Origin: CAXXOK01 sp963674895
GTDB lineage: Bacteria; Bacillota; Clostridia; Christensenellales; Aristaeellaceae
Assembly (NCBI GenBank): GCA_963674895.2
Contig: CAXXCY010000003.1
Coordinates: 1,674,001 to 1,738,000 of the forward strand
DNA length: 64,000 bases
Direction: 5' to 3'
The notes below the pieces were generated by a model. It did no database searches. It saw only the letters and a program-made list of their open reading frames with translations, and was not told the origin of the DNA. This document shows, piece by piece, positions 7,874-16,933 of this stretch. The translations under genes and the position numbers were made by a program. Position 1 is the stretch's first letter. Each line of letters begins with the position of its first letter.

Positions 7874-9208
7874 ATGCCGACCGTCCATACGGACAACCCC
7901 AAGACGCAGGAACGGGCGATATTGCACTGCGACTGCAACGGCTTTTTTGCTTCCGTGGAATGCCTGGACCATCCGGCCTACTGGACCGTGCCCATGGCGG
8001 TTGCGGGCGATCCGAAGGACCGCAGCGGGATCATTCTGGCCAAAAACGAGCTGGCGAAAAAGTACGGCATCGTCACAGCCGAGACCGTCTATTCCGCCAG
8101 GCGCAAATGCCCGGAGCTTACGCTCGTGCCGCCCAGGCACTGGCGGTACGCGGAAATATCCGAACAGGTGAACGGCGTTTATCTGCAATATACCGACCAG
8201 GTGGAGCCTTTCAGTATCGACGAATCCTTTCTGGACGTCACCGGCTCGCTTTCCTACTTCCATGCTTCCGCCCGTGAGCTGGCCGACCGCATCCGGGAAC
8301 GGGTCAGGCGGGAGATCGGGATTACCATATCTGTCGGCGTGAGCTTCAACAAGACCTTCGCCAAGATCGCCTCCGATATGAAAAAGCCCGACGCCACCAC
8401 GGAAATCACCCGCGATAACTATCAGACCGTATTATGGGCGCTGCCTATCCGTGATATGCTGTTCATCGGCAAGGCGGGCGTAACGCTTCTGGAAAGCCAT
8501 GACGTCCGCACGATCGGGGACTTCGCCCGCATGCCGCGGGACGCGGCTGTCCGGCTGCTGGGCAAGAACGGCGACGGCCTGTGGAACAACGCAAACGGGC
8601 TGGACGATTCCGTTGTGCGGCGTTTCGGCGAGCATGAGCCGCTGAAGTCCGTCGGCAACGGGATGACCTTCCGGCGCGATTTGACCTGCGAGGACGAAAT
8701 CATGCAAGGCGTGATCGCCCTGTCCGATTCGGTCGCCGTCCGCCTCCGGGAATGCGGCATGAAGGCGCGCACCCTGCAGGTGACCATCCGGGACCCGAAG
8801 ATGAAAACCATCACCCGCCAGGCGCCGCTGGGCGCGCCCACGCACCTGCACAAGGAGCTTGTGGACACGGCGATGGCGATTCTGCGCGCCAAGTGGCGCA
8901 TCCTGCCGGACGGCCGGTGCGCGCCCATCCGCGCGCTTACGGTCACCGCGCAAAACCTGGTGCGGGACGGTGAGACAGCCGAGCAGACGAGCCTGTTCGA
9001 GCTGGCTGGCGAAACGAATACGTCCGCAGAAAAAGCGAAGTACGAGCGGCTGGAAACCGCCATCGGACAGCTCAGGGCCCGGCACGGCGCGGACAGCGTT
9101 TCGATGGGCTTCGTGGAAAACGAATCCCTGGGCATCCGCCAGTTCGGCAAGCACGGCCCCAGGCACGGGGACGGCGGGGAAAATCCTCCGGCCGAAACGG
9201 ACGGCTGA
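7874..9208 (+). CDS. dinB: Y-family DNA polymerase (DinB/UmuC-like, Pol IV)
   Basis: A 444-residue lesion-bypass polymerase. The palm carries DCNGFFASVE (about residues 18-27; first metal-binding Asp and steric residues) and SIDESFLDVT (about 115-124; catalytic Asp-Glu). Next come the helix-hairpin-helix thumb (FIGKAGVTLLESHDVRTIGD) and the little-finger domain (from about 270). The C-terminal region resembles Firmicutes variants, ending in FELAGE and a 25-residue polar tail. The start at ATG 7874 follows GGAGG; the frame is open upstream but has no ribosome site. It is monocistronic. No LexA/DinR-type box was recognised upstream. Confidence 0.9.
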   Translation: MPTVHTDNPKTQERAILHCDCNGFFASVECLDHPAYWTVPMAVAGDPKDRSGIILAKNELAKKYGIVTAETVYSARRKCPELTLVPPRHWRYAEISEQVNGVYLQYTDQVEPFSIDESFLDVTGSLSYFHASARELADRIRERVRREIGITISVGVSFNKTFAKIASDMKKPDATTEITRDNYQTVLWALPIRDMLFIGKAGVTLLESHDVRTIGDFARMPRDAAVRLLGKNGDGLWNNANGLDDSVVRRFGEHEPLKSVGNGMTFRRDLTCEDEIMQGVIALSDSVAVRLRECGMKARTLQVTIRDPKMKTITRQAPLGAPTHLHKELVDTAMAILRAKWRILPDGRCAPIRALTVTAQNLVRDGETAEQTSLFELAGETNTSAEKAKYERLETAIGQLRARHGADSVSMGFVENESLGIRQFGKHGPRHGDGGENPPAETDG

Positions 9209-9247
9209 CGGCCGTGCGGTCGGGCAATCACGGGCCTATATTCGGCT

Positions 9248-9823
9248 TTATTTCGTATGAAACCGCTTCTTGAATTCCAACAGAAAGTCTCTCCCGAGAA
9301 CGGAATAACACGCCAGCGCCAGCGCAAGCGCCAGCACGCCGGCCAGCATCGCCGGCCACATGCTCTTGCCCTTCCATAAGGTCAGCCCGACGATCGACGC
9401 GGCAATGGATATCGCAATAAACAAAAGCATCGGCAGCATATTCTGCTTTTGCTTGTTCAAATCCGAAAAAAACAGGACGGCGGTCAGGATAAGCGCGGAA
9501 AAGCATACGATATACAAGACCTCGACCGCCCATCCGGGAGAGAGAAACACGTTGATCAGTATCATCAGAACGCAGGCGTATTCCACCAGCTTAATAGTCT
9601 GGCTGATGCGGTTATACTCGACCAGATCCGGAGACAGTAAAAGCGACCAGACCATCCACAGCGCCCAGAGCACGACGACGCTCCACGCGCGTCCGCCGAA
9701 GTAAAGGTTGAAAATCGGGCACAGATAAGCGGCGAAGAGGAACGGCCACCGGGCCAGTCTCAAAACCCTGCTTCGCTGCAGCGCTTCCTTTGTTCTTTCG
9801 GGATAGATGATATTAATCTGCAT
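9248..9823 (-). CDS. Multi-pass membrane protein, DUF6320-like
   Basis: A 191-residue protein with about six hydrophobic segments after a short soluble N-terminus (MQINIIYPERTKEALQRSR). The start is ATG 9823 behind AAGGGAG and overlaps the end of the upstream acyltransferase-like gene by 11 bases, so the two are translationally coupled. Proteins of this size and topology are often encoded beside alcohol-acetyltransferase/condensation-domain proteins in Clostridia and are annotated DUF6320; that assignment is from memory of the family and context, not from a search. Function unknown. Confidence 0.65.
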   Translation of the reverse strand: MQINIIYPERTKEALQRSRVLRLARWPFLFAAYLCPIFNLYFGGRAWSVVVLWALWMVWSLLLSPDLVEYNRISQTIKLVEYACVLMILINVFLSPGWAVEVLYIVCFSALILTAVLFFSDLNKQKQNMLPMLLFIAISIAASIVGLTLWKGKSMWPAMLAGVLALALALACYSVLGRDFLLEFKKRFHTK

Positions 9824-11309
9824 ACAGCGCGCTCCCTTCAACGGTCAGGGAAACGGCGTCGGAAAGGAGCAATGCGTGCAGTTTCTCCTCAAAAGAGGGA
9901 TCTGCGGTCGTTTTAGTAATCGACAGCGTCGCCGTGTTGCCGAGAGTGACCAGGGCGCAGCATGCGCGGTTGGTAATGGCCGGGCCCAAAACAAAGTCCA
10001 TACTCGCCACATGCTTTTTCAGCTCCGGCAGCAGCGTGACCACGCCGACGTTTGAGAGGGTGGTGCTGAATATCCTGTCGCTCAGGAACCCGTTGACCAG
10101 CTTCACGGCCGGGGCTTTGACGGCAAGCGGGATAAACCGGAGCGCGGCAACGAGGCGCTCCGTCGCCGTAACCATTTCGCTCATGGCGTCCTTGGACGCC
10201 TTTTGTTCCAGCTGCTTTGTAATTTCTTCGATAATCGACCGCACATCCCCGATCCGGCTGATGGGCAGTTTAATTCCACAGTACATGGAAAAGTTTCTCA
10301 GCGTGTCCGCATGGTAGATTTTACGCATATTGACGGGCACCTGCACATTCAGCATGCCTTTCGCCTCGTCCGTCGCATACTTGCCGGCAATGAAAATCAG
10401 CGCGAGCAAATACGAGGTAACGGTCGCATGATAGCTGCCGGCCGCCTTTTTCAGCGTATCGGCCTTCATATTAAAATGAAGCACGCGGCAGGGCTTTTGT
10501 CTGGAGAGTCTGCCGCTCATCTGCACCGCCGGCTTGCCGGTAAAACCGGAGATTTTCCGCGTCTTGGGCACGAGCGCGAACTCGTTTGTAAGCTCTCCTG
10601 GCGAAGGGGTTTCGTCGATATCAAACGTGCCCCTGTCCTTCCCCGATTCGATACCCAGCAAGCGCAGGTATTCCGCCAGGAGAGTCTTCAGAAATACCAT
10701 GCCTCCGAAGCCGTCCGTTAAAACATGGAAGAACTCAATGCTGACGCGGCTGCCGTAGTAGAGGACCCGGAAGGACTGTGAACCGCTTCTTGCGACAGGC
10801 AGGGGCTTGCAGGGAACGCTCGTCTCCGTTTCGACGGAATATCTCCGCTTCGAGGTATCCAGGTAATGCCAGAAAAAGCCTCTCTTGACCGTCGTAGCAA
10901 AGCTTGGAAACCGCTTGATGGCAAACGTGAGCGCCATCTGCAGGATTTCCGGAATCACTTCCTCCTTCAGGTGCGCCGAAAGCCGGAACACCGCCATCCG
11001 GCCGTGCGCCATGGAAAACGGATAGATCTTTGCGGCGTTGTCCAGCGCAAACCAGCGCAGCGACGGCCTGGCATAGAAACCGCCCAAATGACCGATGCTG
11101 AGCCGTTCCAGCGCGGCCTCCAGCGTGACTCCAAGGGCTATCAACCGAATGATAGCGTCCTCAAAATCCCTGCGCATCAGCGCTTTTTCGCTGCCGCTCA
11201 GGAAGTTATGATGATCGTATTCCGTAAAAAATTCAGACAACGCCTCGTTTTCTTCGTGTGACAAGGACAGCCTGTAGCTTTCAAATGCCGATATCGGTTT
11301 CTTGCTCAT
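9813..11309 (-). CDS. Condensation/alcohol-acetyltransferase-like acyltransferase
   Basis: A 498-residue protein of the CoA-dependent acyltransferase fold (condensation, PapA, alcohol acetyltransferase). The active-site motif HxxxDG is present as HVLTDGFGG near residue 195, after a conserved N-terminal half that includes WFALDNAAKIYPF. The second half has a condensation-like latch region (LRNFSMYCGIKLPIS, about 330) and STTLSNVGVV (about 410). It probably transfers an acyl group to an alcohol, amine or lipid acceptor; substrate unknown. It is co-transcribed with the overlapping membrane protein gene, so the product may be membrane-associated. Confidence 0.75.
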   Translation of the reverse strand: MSKKPISAFESYRLSLSHEENEALSEFFTEYDHHNFLSGSEKALMRRDFEDAIIRLIALGVTLEAALERLSIGHLGGFYARPSLRWFALDNAAKIYPFSMAHGRMAVFRLSAHLKEEVIPEILQMALTFAIKRFPSFATTVKRGFFWHYLDTSKRRYSVETETSVPCKPLPVARSGSQSFRVLYYGSRVSIEFFHVLTDGFGGMVFLKTLLAEYLRLLGIESGKDRGTFDIDETPSPGELTNEFALVPKTRKISGFTGKPAVQMSGRLSRQKPCRVLHFNMKADTLKKAAGSYHATVTSYLLALIFIAGKYATDEAKGMLNVQVPVNMRKIYHADTLRNFSMYCGIKLPISRIGDVRSIIEEITKQLEQKASKDAMSEMVTATERLVAALRFIPLAVKAPAVKLVNGFLSDRIFSTTLSNVGVVTLLPELKKHVASMDFVLGPAITNRACCALVTLGNTATLSITKTTADPSFEEKLHALLLSDAVSLTVEGSALYAD

Positions 11310-11491
11310 CCTGGGGCAGTCCCTCCCCCCGATCGAATCGCGCGTTCCGGCAGTCCGGTATCCTCAGCTTGATTATATCATAGATCGTCTGCCGATATAC
11401 GGGATATGCGGACGCCGGACAAGCGCCGGAGAGCAGCGCCCTTCCCAACGCACGATACAGGCGGATTATGGAAAGCAGGAGCGGGCGATAA

Positions 11492-12751
11492 TCAGATATC
11501 GAAATCCCTGATGAACAGGCTGTCGCCTTCCAGCAGGCTTTCGATGGTGCCAAAGCCGAGCTTCTCCAGCAGTTCGATCACGTACGGGTTCTCGGCGGGC
11601 GTCTCGAACATCGCCCGGCCGCCGTATTCGTTTACGTGTTTGGCCGCGTCAACCCGGTCAATCAGCGATTTGGGGCCGCCCACGCACCCGCCGACGCAGC
11701 CCATCCCCTCGATGAAGTTTGCCCGCACCGTTCCCTCCAGAATGCTTTTAAGCATCTCCTTGCACGCCCGGATGCCGTCCGCGTGCTCCGCCCGGAGCGG
11801 GATTTGGCGGCCCGGCCTGAGCTTATCGAGCGTGCTCTTCACGGCGTCGCTCACGCCGGAGGTGACGGCATACCGGATGCCCGCCTTGGAGGAATGGTCC
11901 CGGACGTCCTCCGCAAGCGCGGCGGGATTGATGGCCGCAGCCTCCAGTATATCCCGGATTTCCTCAAAGGTGAGCACATAGTCCACCGCGTCGGCGATAT
12001 CCTTTTCCCGCGCCTCCGCCTTCTTGGCGATGCAGGGGCCGATGAAGACCGTCGTCGCGCCCGGATACAGCGCCTTGATTGCCTTTGCGCAGGCGACCAT
12101 CGGCGATACGGACGGCGGCAGGTGCGGCACCAGCGTGCGGTAGACCTTCTTGATCATGGCGATCCACATGGGGCAGCAGCAGCTTGTGAGCATAAAGTCC
12201 CGGTCGCTGCGGATCAATTTGTCAAATTCCAGCGCTTCCTTGAGCGTCAGGATATCGGCAAACAGCGCGACCTCGATCATTCCGGCAAACCCCAGCTGCT
12301 TGAAGGCGCTCCTGAGCTTCCCCGGCGTGACCTTTTCGCTGAACTGGCTGATGTACGCGGGCGCGATCATGGCGTACACCGGCGATTTCCCCTCGTTGAT
12401 CACGCCGAACATCGGCACGGCTTCCTTGATTTCCGCCAGGTTGTTCTTTTCGCAGTGGATGATGCAGTCGCCGCAGCCGATGCAGTTGTCCCTGGATATC
12501 GTCACGTTGCCGTCTGCATCGTGCCGGATGGCGCTGAAAAAGCAGATCTCCCCGCACTTCGCCCGCTCCGCGTCGGTGCAGGCGCATTGTCCCAGCCGTA
12601 CGACAGGCGGACGAATTTTGGGTTTGAGCAGGCAATCCAGCTGAACCGGGTCGCAGTCCCCTTCCGCGTTCAGCTTCGCGATCTCCGCGTCCAATCGTTT
12701 GCCGAGCCCGGCCTTCATCAGTTTTTCGTACAGCGATGCGAATGTCTGCAT
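11492..12751 (-). CDS. [FeFe]-hydrogenase with N-terminal [4Fe-4S] domain, group B-like
   Basis: A 419-residue monomeric hydrogenase-fold protein. Cluster-binding Cys are visible at 56, 58, 66 and 70 and in CIGCGDCIIHC (90-100). H-cluster motifs are L1 TSCCCPMW (189-196), L2 GPCIAKK (238-244) and L3 EGMGCVGGCVGGP (348-360, Cys 352 and 356). These differ from the classical TSCCPGW, MPCxxKKxE and ExMACxxGCxxGGG and fit the less-studied group B or related sensory enzymes. The role may be H2 production, uptake or sensing. The start follows GGAGGAG. No maturases (HydE/F/G) occur in the window. It is divergent from nudC with overlapping promoters. Confidence 0.88.
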   Translation of the reverse strand: MQTFASLYEKLMKAGLGKRLDAEIAKLNAEGDCDPVQLDCLLKPKIRPPVVRLGQCACTDAERAKCGEICFFSAIRHDADGNVTISRDNCIGCGDCIIHCEKNNLAEIKEAVPMFGVINEGKSPVYAMIAPAYISQFSEKVTPGKLRSAFKQLGFAGMIEVALFADILTLKEALEFDKLIRSDRDFMLTSCCCPMWIAMIKKVYRTLVPHLPPSVSPMVACAKAIKALYPGATTVFIGPCIAKKAEAREKDIADAVDYVLTFEEIRDILEAAAINPAALAEDVRDHSSKAGIRYAVTSGVSDAVKSTLDKLRPGRQIPLRAEHADGIRACKEMLKSILEGTVRANFIEGMGCVGGCVGGPKSLIDRVDAAKHVNEYGGRAMFETPAENPYVIELLEKLGFGTIESLLEGDSLFIRDFDI

Positions 12752-12796
12752 AACGCGTCTCCTCCCCCATCGGTTGGTCGGCAGATCGGATACTTC

Positions 12797-12846
12797 ATTG
12801 TATCATCGGGCAGCCGCATTGACAACGCGCCGCTTTTTGTTATGAT
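12797..12846. promoter_or_regulatory. Overlapping divergent promoters of hydrogenase and nudC
   Basis: Plus strand: TTGACA (12819-12824), 16-base spacer, TATGAT (12841-12846) toward nudC. Minus strand: TTGTCA (12825-12820), 17-base spacer, TACAAT (12802-12797) toward the hydrogenase. The two -35 boxes overlap almost completely, so polymerase binding should be mutually exclusive. Confidence 0.65.
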
Positions 12847-12878
12847 GGTCTGGAATTTACGAATACGGGGGCCTGGGG

Positions 12879-13715
12879 ATGCTCTTCAACGAACGCCATG
12901 CGGATTTCTCACTTTTTTTCAGCCCGGAACCGATCGAACCGGGCGACACGATACTGTATTTCAAAGGAAACGAAGTGCTGCTGCGCGCCCGGGCGGAAGC
13001 GGGCCGGCTGCCCCTGTGGGGAGAGCTCGCCGGCGCGTTTGCGGGCGCATCGCCGCGCCACGCCTTTTCGCAGGGCGCGCGCCGCTACTTTATCGCCTCC
13101 GCAGGGGACGATACGCCCGCGCCGCCCGGCTTCCAATGGGAAAGCGTGCGTGTGTTCCGCATACTGCAGCCCGCGGAGGACGGCGCGATGCTCAACGCCG
13201 CGTACCATTTGGCGGGCTGGTACGGCAATCACCGCTTCTGCGGCGCGTGCGGCGGCACGCTGCACGCGGATTCCGAGGAACGGTCGCTCACGTGCGAACA
13301 ATGCGGCTTGACCGTTTACCCCTCCATCCTGCCAGCCATCATCGTCGCCGTGACGGACGGCGGCCGGCTGCTGCTGGCGCGGAACGCGCACAGCGTGTGG
13401 CGCCATTACTCGCTCATCGCCGGGTTTGTGGAAGTGGGAGAAACCGCCGAACAGGCGGTGGAGCGGGAAGTGCTGGAGGAAGTGGGCCTGCGCGTGAAAA
13501 ACGTCCGCTATGTCGCAAGCCAGCCGTGGGGGTTTTCCCAAAGCCTGATGCTGGGCTTCACAGCCGAGCTGGACGGCCCGGCGGAGATCCGGCTGCAGGA
13601 GAGCGAGCTGTCGGAAGCGCGCTGGTTCGGCCGCGAGGAAGTTCCCCAGCACGACAGCACGGCCAGCATTTCCTTCGACCTGATGGAGCGTTTCCGCCTG
13701 GGGCTGCTGGAATAA
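12879..13715 (+). CDS. nudC: NADH pyrophosphatase (NudC-like Nudix hydrolase)
   Basis: A 278-residue protein that cleaves NADH (and NAD-capped RNA in characterised homologues) to NMNH and AMP. Domains in order: an N-terminal NudC beta domain, a zinc ribbon with Cys 121, 124, 139 and 142, then a Nudix domain with the box beginning GFVEVGETAEQAVEREV at 182 and ending EEVGL at 204. The NADH-specific motif SQPWGFSQS (about 214-222) is the SQPWPFPxS signature with small changes. The start is ATG 12879 behind GGGG; the promoter is at 12819-12846. Divergence from a hydrogenase suggests a shared redox context, which is inference. Confidence 0.92.
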   Translation: MLFNERHADFSLFFSPEPIEPGDTILYFKGNEVLLRARAEAGRLPLWGELAGAFAGASPRHAFSQGARRYFIASAGDDTPAPPGFQWESVRVFRILQPAEDGAMLNAAYHLAGWYGNHRFCGACGGTLHADSEERSLTCEQCGLTVYPSILPAIIVAVTDGGRLLLARNAHSVWRHYSLIAGFVEVGETAEQAVEREVLEEVGLRVKNVRYVASQPWGFSQSLMLGFTAELDGPAEIRLQESELSEARWFGREEVPQHDSTASISFDLMERFRLGLLE

Positions 13716-13797
13716 TGGAGCCCGTTTTAATTCATCATCGCATAGGATATGCGAGGCACTGCGCGTAAACAATGTTGGGAACAAACCGAAAAACAGC

Positions 13798-13905
13798 GAA
13801 ACAGGGCAAGCTTCAATATCGCACCAGCGTTACTGAAACATGCCCTGTTTCCTTCGTCAAGCTACTGATTTGCCCGGCTTTCTCCGGATCAACCGGAAAA
13901 GCCCC
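13798..13905. terminator. Two inverted repeats between convergent nudC and LRR genes
   Basis: GAAACAGGGCA (13798-13808) pairs with TGCCCTGTTTC (13841-13851). A second hairpin at 13877-13905 pairs GGCTTT-CCGG with CCGG-AAAGCC. They lie between genes that converge at 13715 and 13934 and probably end both transcripts. Confidence 0.5.
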
Positions 13906-13933
13906 TCACGGATCGGAACGATTTACGATGGCG

Positions 13934-16519
13934 TCAGGACTTCGGCTTGGCGGCCCATAAGCTCAGGATCCTCTGAATATCCAAATCCGCGACATCCTGG
14001 GCGATGAATGTTTTGATTTTCGTGCAGGCGCCGATTGCGGAGCAAACGTCCTCGTCCACGCTGGAATTCGTAATGATGATAGAGGACAAAATCTTTGAAG
14101 CTCCCGTGATCAACGGCGCGCAGCCTTTCATGTCGCAATCATCGACGGTCAGGCTGGCCAGAGCCTTGTTGGCGCATCCTTCGGGGAAACGCAATCCCTC
14201 GACACTTACGATTTTGAGTTCCTTGAGCTTGGCGCAGGCGCCAAGGGCGGCGCAGAAGGCTTCGTCAACACTTGAGTCAGTAATGCTTACAGAAGCCAGA
14301 ATTTTCGAAGCTCCCGTAATCAGGGGCGCACAGCCTCTCATGTCGCTCATTTCAACCGTTAACGCTGCCAGAACCTTATTGGCGCATTCTTCGGGAAAAC
14401 TCAACCCCTCAACGCCTGCGATATGGAGTTCCTTGAGCTTGACGCAGGCGCCGAGAGCGGCGCAGAACGCATCATCCACACTGGAGTCCGCAATCGTGAG
14501 CGATGCCAACGTTTTCGCCGCCTTCTCAATCAGCGGCGCGATGCTGACGCTCGGGTCAGCCCGGCTGATGCTCAAGGTTTTCAGAAGCTTGTTGGCATAC
14601 CCGTCCGGGATTTCCAGCCCCGTAACGTTTTGCAGGGTAAGCGACGCAAGCTTGCCGCAGGTGCCCAGGGCGGCGCAGAATTCCTCTCCAAGGTAGGAAT
14701 CCTTGATCGTCAGAGATTTCAGCGCTTTGGCAGCCGCTTGAATCCACGGCGCGCCGTCGGTCATATCCGTTTGCTCGATCGTCATAGCGGACAGCAGCGG
14801 ATTCGAGCCTTTAAACAGGAAGCTCATTCGTGTGACATTCCGCAGGGTCAGTTCCTTAAGCTTGCCGCAGACGGTGAGGCTGCTGCAGACATCCTGGCCC
14901 ATGCTGCAATCCGAGATTTCAACGGAGGTAAGGGCCGTGACGGCGCCTGCGACCAGCGGCGAGAATCCCAACATATTGGTTTGGCTGACAATCAGCGTAG
15001 CCAGCGCCTTGTTCGCGCATCCGTCGGGGAAGCCCAATCCCTCGGCGTTAAAAATGATCAGCTCCTTAAGCTTTTTGCAGGCACCGATTGCGCCTCCGAA
15101 TTCGGCATTTGCGGTGCAATCCGTAATCGTAAGGGACGTCAGCGAGCCGGCGGCCGACTGAAGCAGCGGCGCGGCATTGCTCAGGTCCGTTTGCTCGAGG
15201 ATTACAGAGGACAGCGAGGGGGATGAACCTGCGAAGGGAAAGCTAAGTTCCGTGACATTCTGCAGCGTCAATTCCGAAAGCTTCTGTAAGCTGATCATGC
15301 TGCCGTTGAAATGGATCCCCATGGTACTATTCGAGATTTTGATGGTGGTCAGGGCCCCACTCGCCCCGTTGAGCATATTCGCGAAGCCATTCATCCCCAT
15401 CATGCATTGATCGATGATCAGCGTGGTCAAAGAAACATTATTCGCGGATCCATCAGGAAAGCTGACACCTTGGACATTGGTAACCATTAATTCCGTGAGC
15501 TTTCCACAGGCGCCGATCACGGTGCAAATCTCCTCGTTCACCGTGCAGTCCGTAAGCGAGAGGGACGCCAGCGTGCCGGCGGCCGCCCGGAACAGCGGCG
15601 CGGCGTTGGTCAGATCCGTTTGCCCGATAACGAGGGCCGTCAGCGATGGAAGCGAGCCCTGGAAGGGGAATGCAAGCTCCGTGACATTCTGCAGGGTTAA
15701 TTCCGAAAGCACCTGCATGGTGGTCAAACTGCCATTGAAATGGATTCCCATGGTGCAATTCGTAATTTTCACGGCGGCCAGGGTCGCTTGCGCTGCGTTA
15801 ATCAGGTTCGACAAGCCATCCATCCCCGTACATTGATCGACGATCAACGTAGTAAGGGAAGAAGTATTCACGGGCAGAAAGCTTATTCCATCGACATTGC
15901 TGATGCTTAATTCCGTGACCTCCTCACAAGTACCGATTACGGTGCAAAGCTGTTCGCTCACAATGCAGTCCGTAAGCGTGAGGGATGTCAGCGTTCCGGC
16001 GGCCCACGAAAACAGCGCGGCGTCGTTTGTCAGATTCATGCCTCTGAGGGAAAGCGTCTCCAGCTTTGTATCGGCGGATGAACCGCTGAAATTTACGATA
16101 GTATCGTTCAGATCCGACAGGGTAAGAGAGGTAAGCGTCTGTATGGACGCGACGGGCGAAAGGTCCCAGCCGCTTCCGCCGATGATCGTTAGTGATTCCA
16201 ATGCCGCGCACCTGGACAGCGGCTCAAGGTCCACCACGTTGCAATGATCGAGAATAACCGCTTTCAGTTCGCCGTATTGGGTCAGCGGTTCCAGGCTATC
16301 CAGCTGATTGCCGGTGATCGTGACCGTCTGCGCCTCGCCGCTAAACTGAAGCATAGTAAGATCTGATATTGGGGGCATCTCGTTGCTGAGGGAAGGTTCT
16401 GCAGTACCAGCCGGATCGCTCCCGGCCTTAGGTTCTTGTGCAAAGCCCGTCGCGAAGAACAGCACAACGCATAGGGCGGTCATCAGGACAAGCAGAATCT
16501 TCAAGGACTGAATCTTCAT
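13934..16519 (-). CDS. Large secreted LRR-like repeat protein
   Basis: An 861-residue protein with a signal peptide (residues 1-31, KILLVLMTALCVVLFFATGFA). From about residue 60 to the end it consists of leucine-rich units of about 24 residues arranged in longer super-repeats of about 110-120 residues. These recur as phrases such as CGKLKELTLRNVT, CANKALATLIV, APLITGASKILASV and DSSVDEAFCAALGAC. The regular Cys positions in the repeats are unusual for a secreted protein and suggest buried or disulfide-bonded ladders. No anchor motif is visible. The start is ATG 16519 behind AGGAGGT; the frame is open 60 bases further upstream without a ribosome site. Probable surface or extracellular binding protein. 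Confidence 0.8.
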   Translation of the reverse strand: MKIQSLKILLVLMTALCVVLFFATGFAQEPKAGSDPAGTAEPSLSNEMPPISDLTMLQFSGEAQTVTITGNQLDSLEPLTQYGELKAVILDHCNVVDLEPLSRCAALESLTIIGGSGWDLSPVASIQTLTSLTLSDLNDTIVNFSGSSADTKLETLSLRGMNLTNDAALFSWAAGTLTSLTLTDCIVSEQLCTVIGTCEEVTELSISNVDGISFLPVNTSSLTTLIVDQCTGMDGLSNLINAAQATLAAVKITNCTMGIHFNGSLTTMQVLSELTLQNVTELAFPFQGSLPSLTALVIGQTDLTNAAPLFRAAAGTLASLSLTDCTVNEEICTVIGACGKLTELMVTNVQGVSFPDGSANNVSLTTLIIDQCMMGMNGFANMLNGASGALTTIKISNSTMGIHFNGSMISLQKLSELTLQNVTELSFPFAGSSPSLSSVILEQTDLSNAAPLLQSAAGSLTSLTITDCTANAEFGGAIGACKKLKELIIFNAEGLGFPDGCANKALATLIVSQTNMLGFSPLVAGAVTALTSVEISDCSMGQDVCSSLTVCGKLKELTLRNVTRMSFLFKGSNPLLSAMTIEQTDMTDGAPWIQAAAKALKSLTIKDSYLGEEFCAALGTCGKLASLTLQNVTGLEIPDGYANKLLKTLSISRADPSVSIAPLIEKAAKTLASLTIADSSVDDAFCAALGACVKLKELHIAGVEGLSFPEECANKVLAALTVEMSDMRGCAPLITGASKILASVSITDSSVDEAFCAALGACAKLKELKIVSVEGLRFPEGCANKALASLTVDDCDMKGCAPLITGASKILSSIIITNSSVDEDVCSAIGACTKIKTFIAQDVADLDIQRILSLWAAKPKS

Positions 16520-16579
16520 AGAATACCTCCTATCTTTTTGTGTGTCTGTATGAAGTTTTTTGCTTCTTTTGAAGTGCAC

Positions 16580-16933
16580 TGTTAGAACTATATCGCTTTA
16601 TAAGTATCATAGAACAATCGGCGTGTCAAGAACATCTGCTGACGTACGAATGATCACGCCGCCGGAAAGCCTGTCCGATACGGTTTATGAAGGAAGCGGG
16701 CAGCCAGCCGAAAACGTCACACGGCATTCATTCGATTGCCCATACCAGGCATTCCAAAAACCATCCCGTATTTTCAGCCGCGTGGAAGCGCCCGAAAAAG
16801 ACGGCAAGTCCAGCATCTGCTCCGGCCTGACGGAACGTTTTCCGCCCGGGGCTCATCGGCGGGCAGGATTAACCCGCGTACAGCGAGAACATTACAATGC
16901 ATTTTCCAGACCTGGGCAGTAAAGGAGCCGTCT
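16580..16933. other. 354-bp gap upstream of two divergent genes
   Basis: It holds the 5' regions of the LRR gene (minus) and the yitT-like gene (plus). An open frame runs through its right part on the plus strand but has no start signal. A minus-strand TTGACA lies at about 16630 without a good -10 at standard spacing. No other feature was recognised. Confidence 0.4.
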
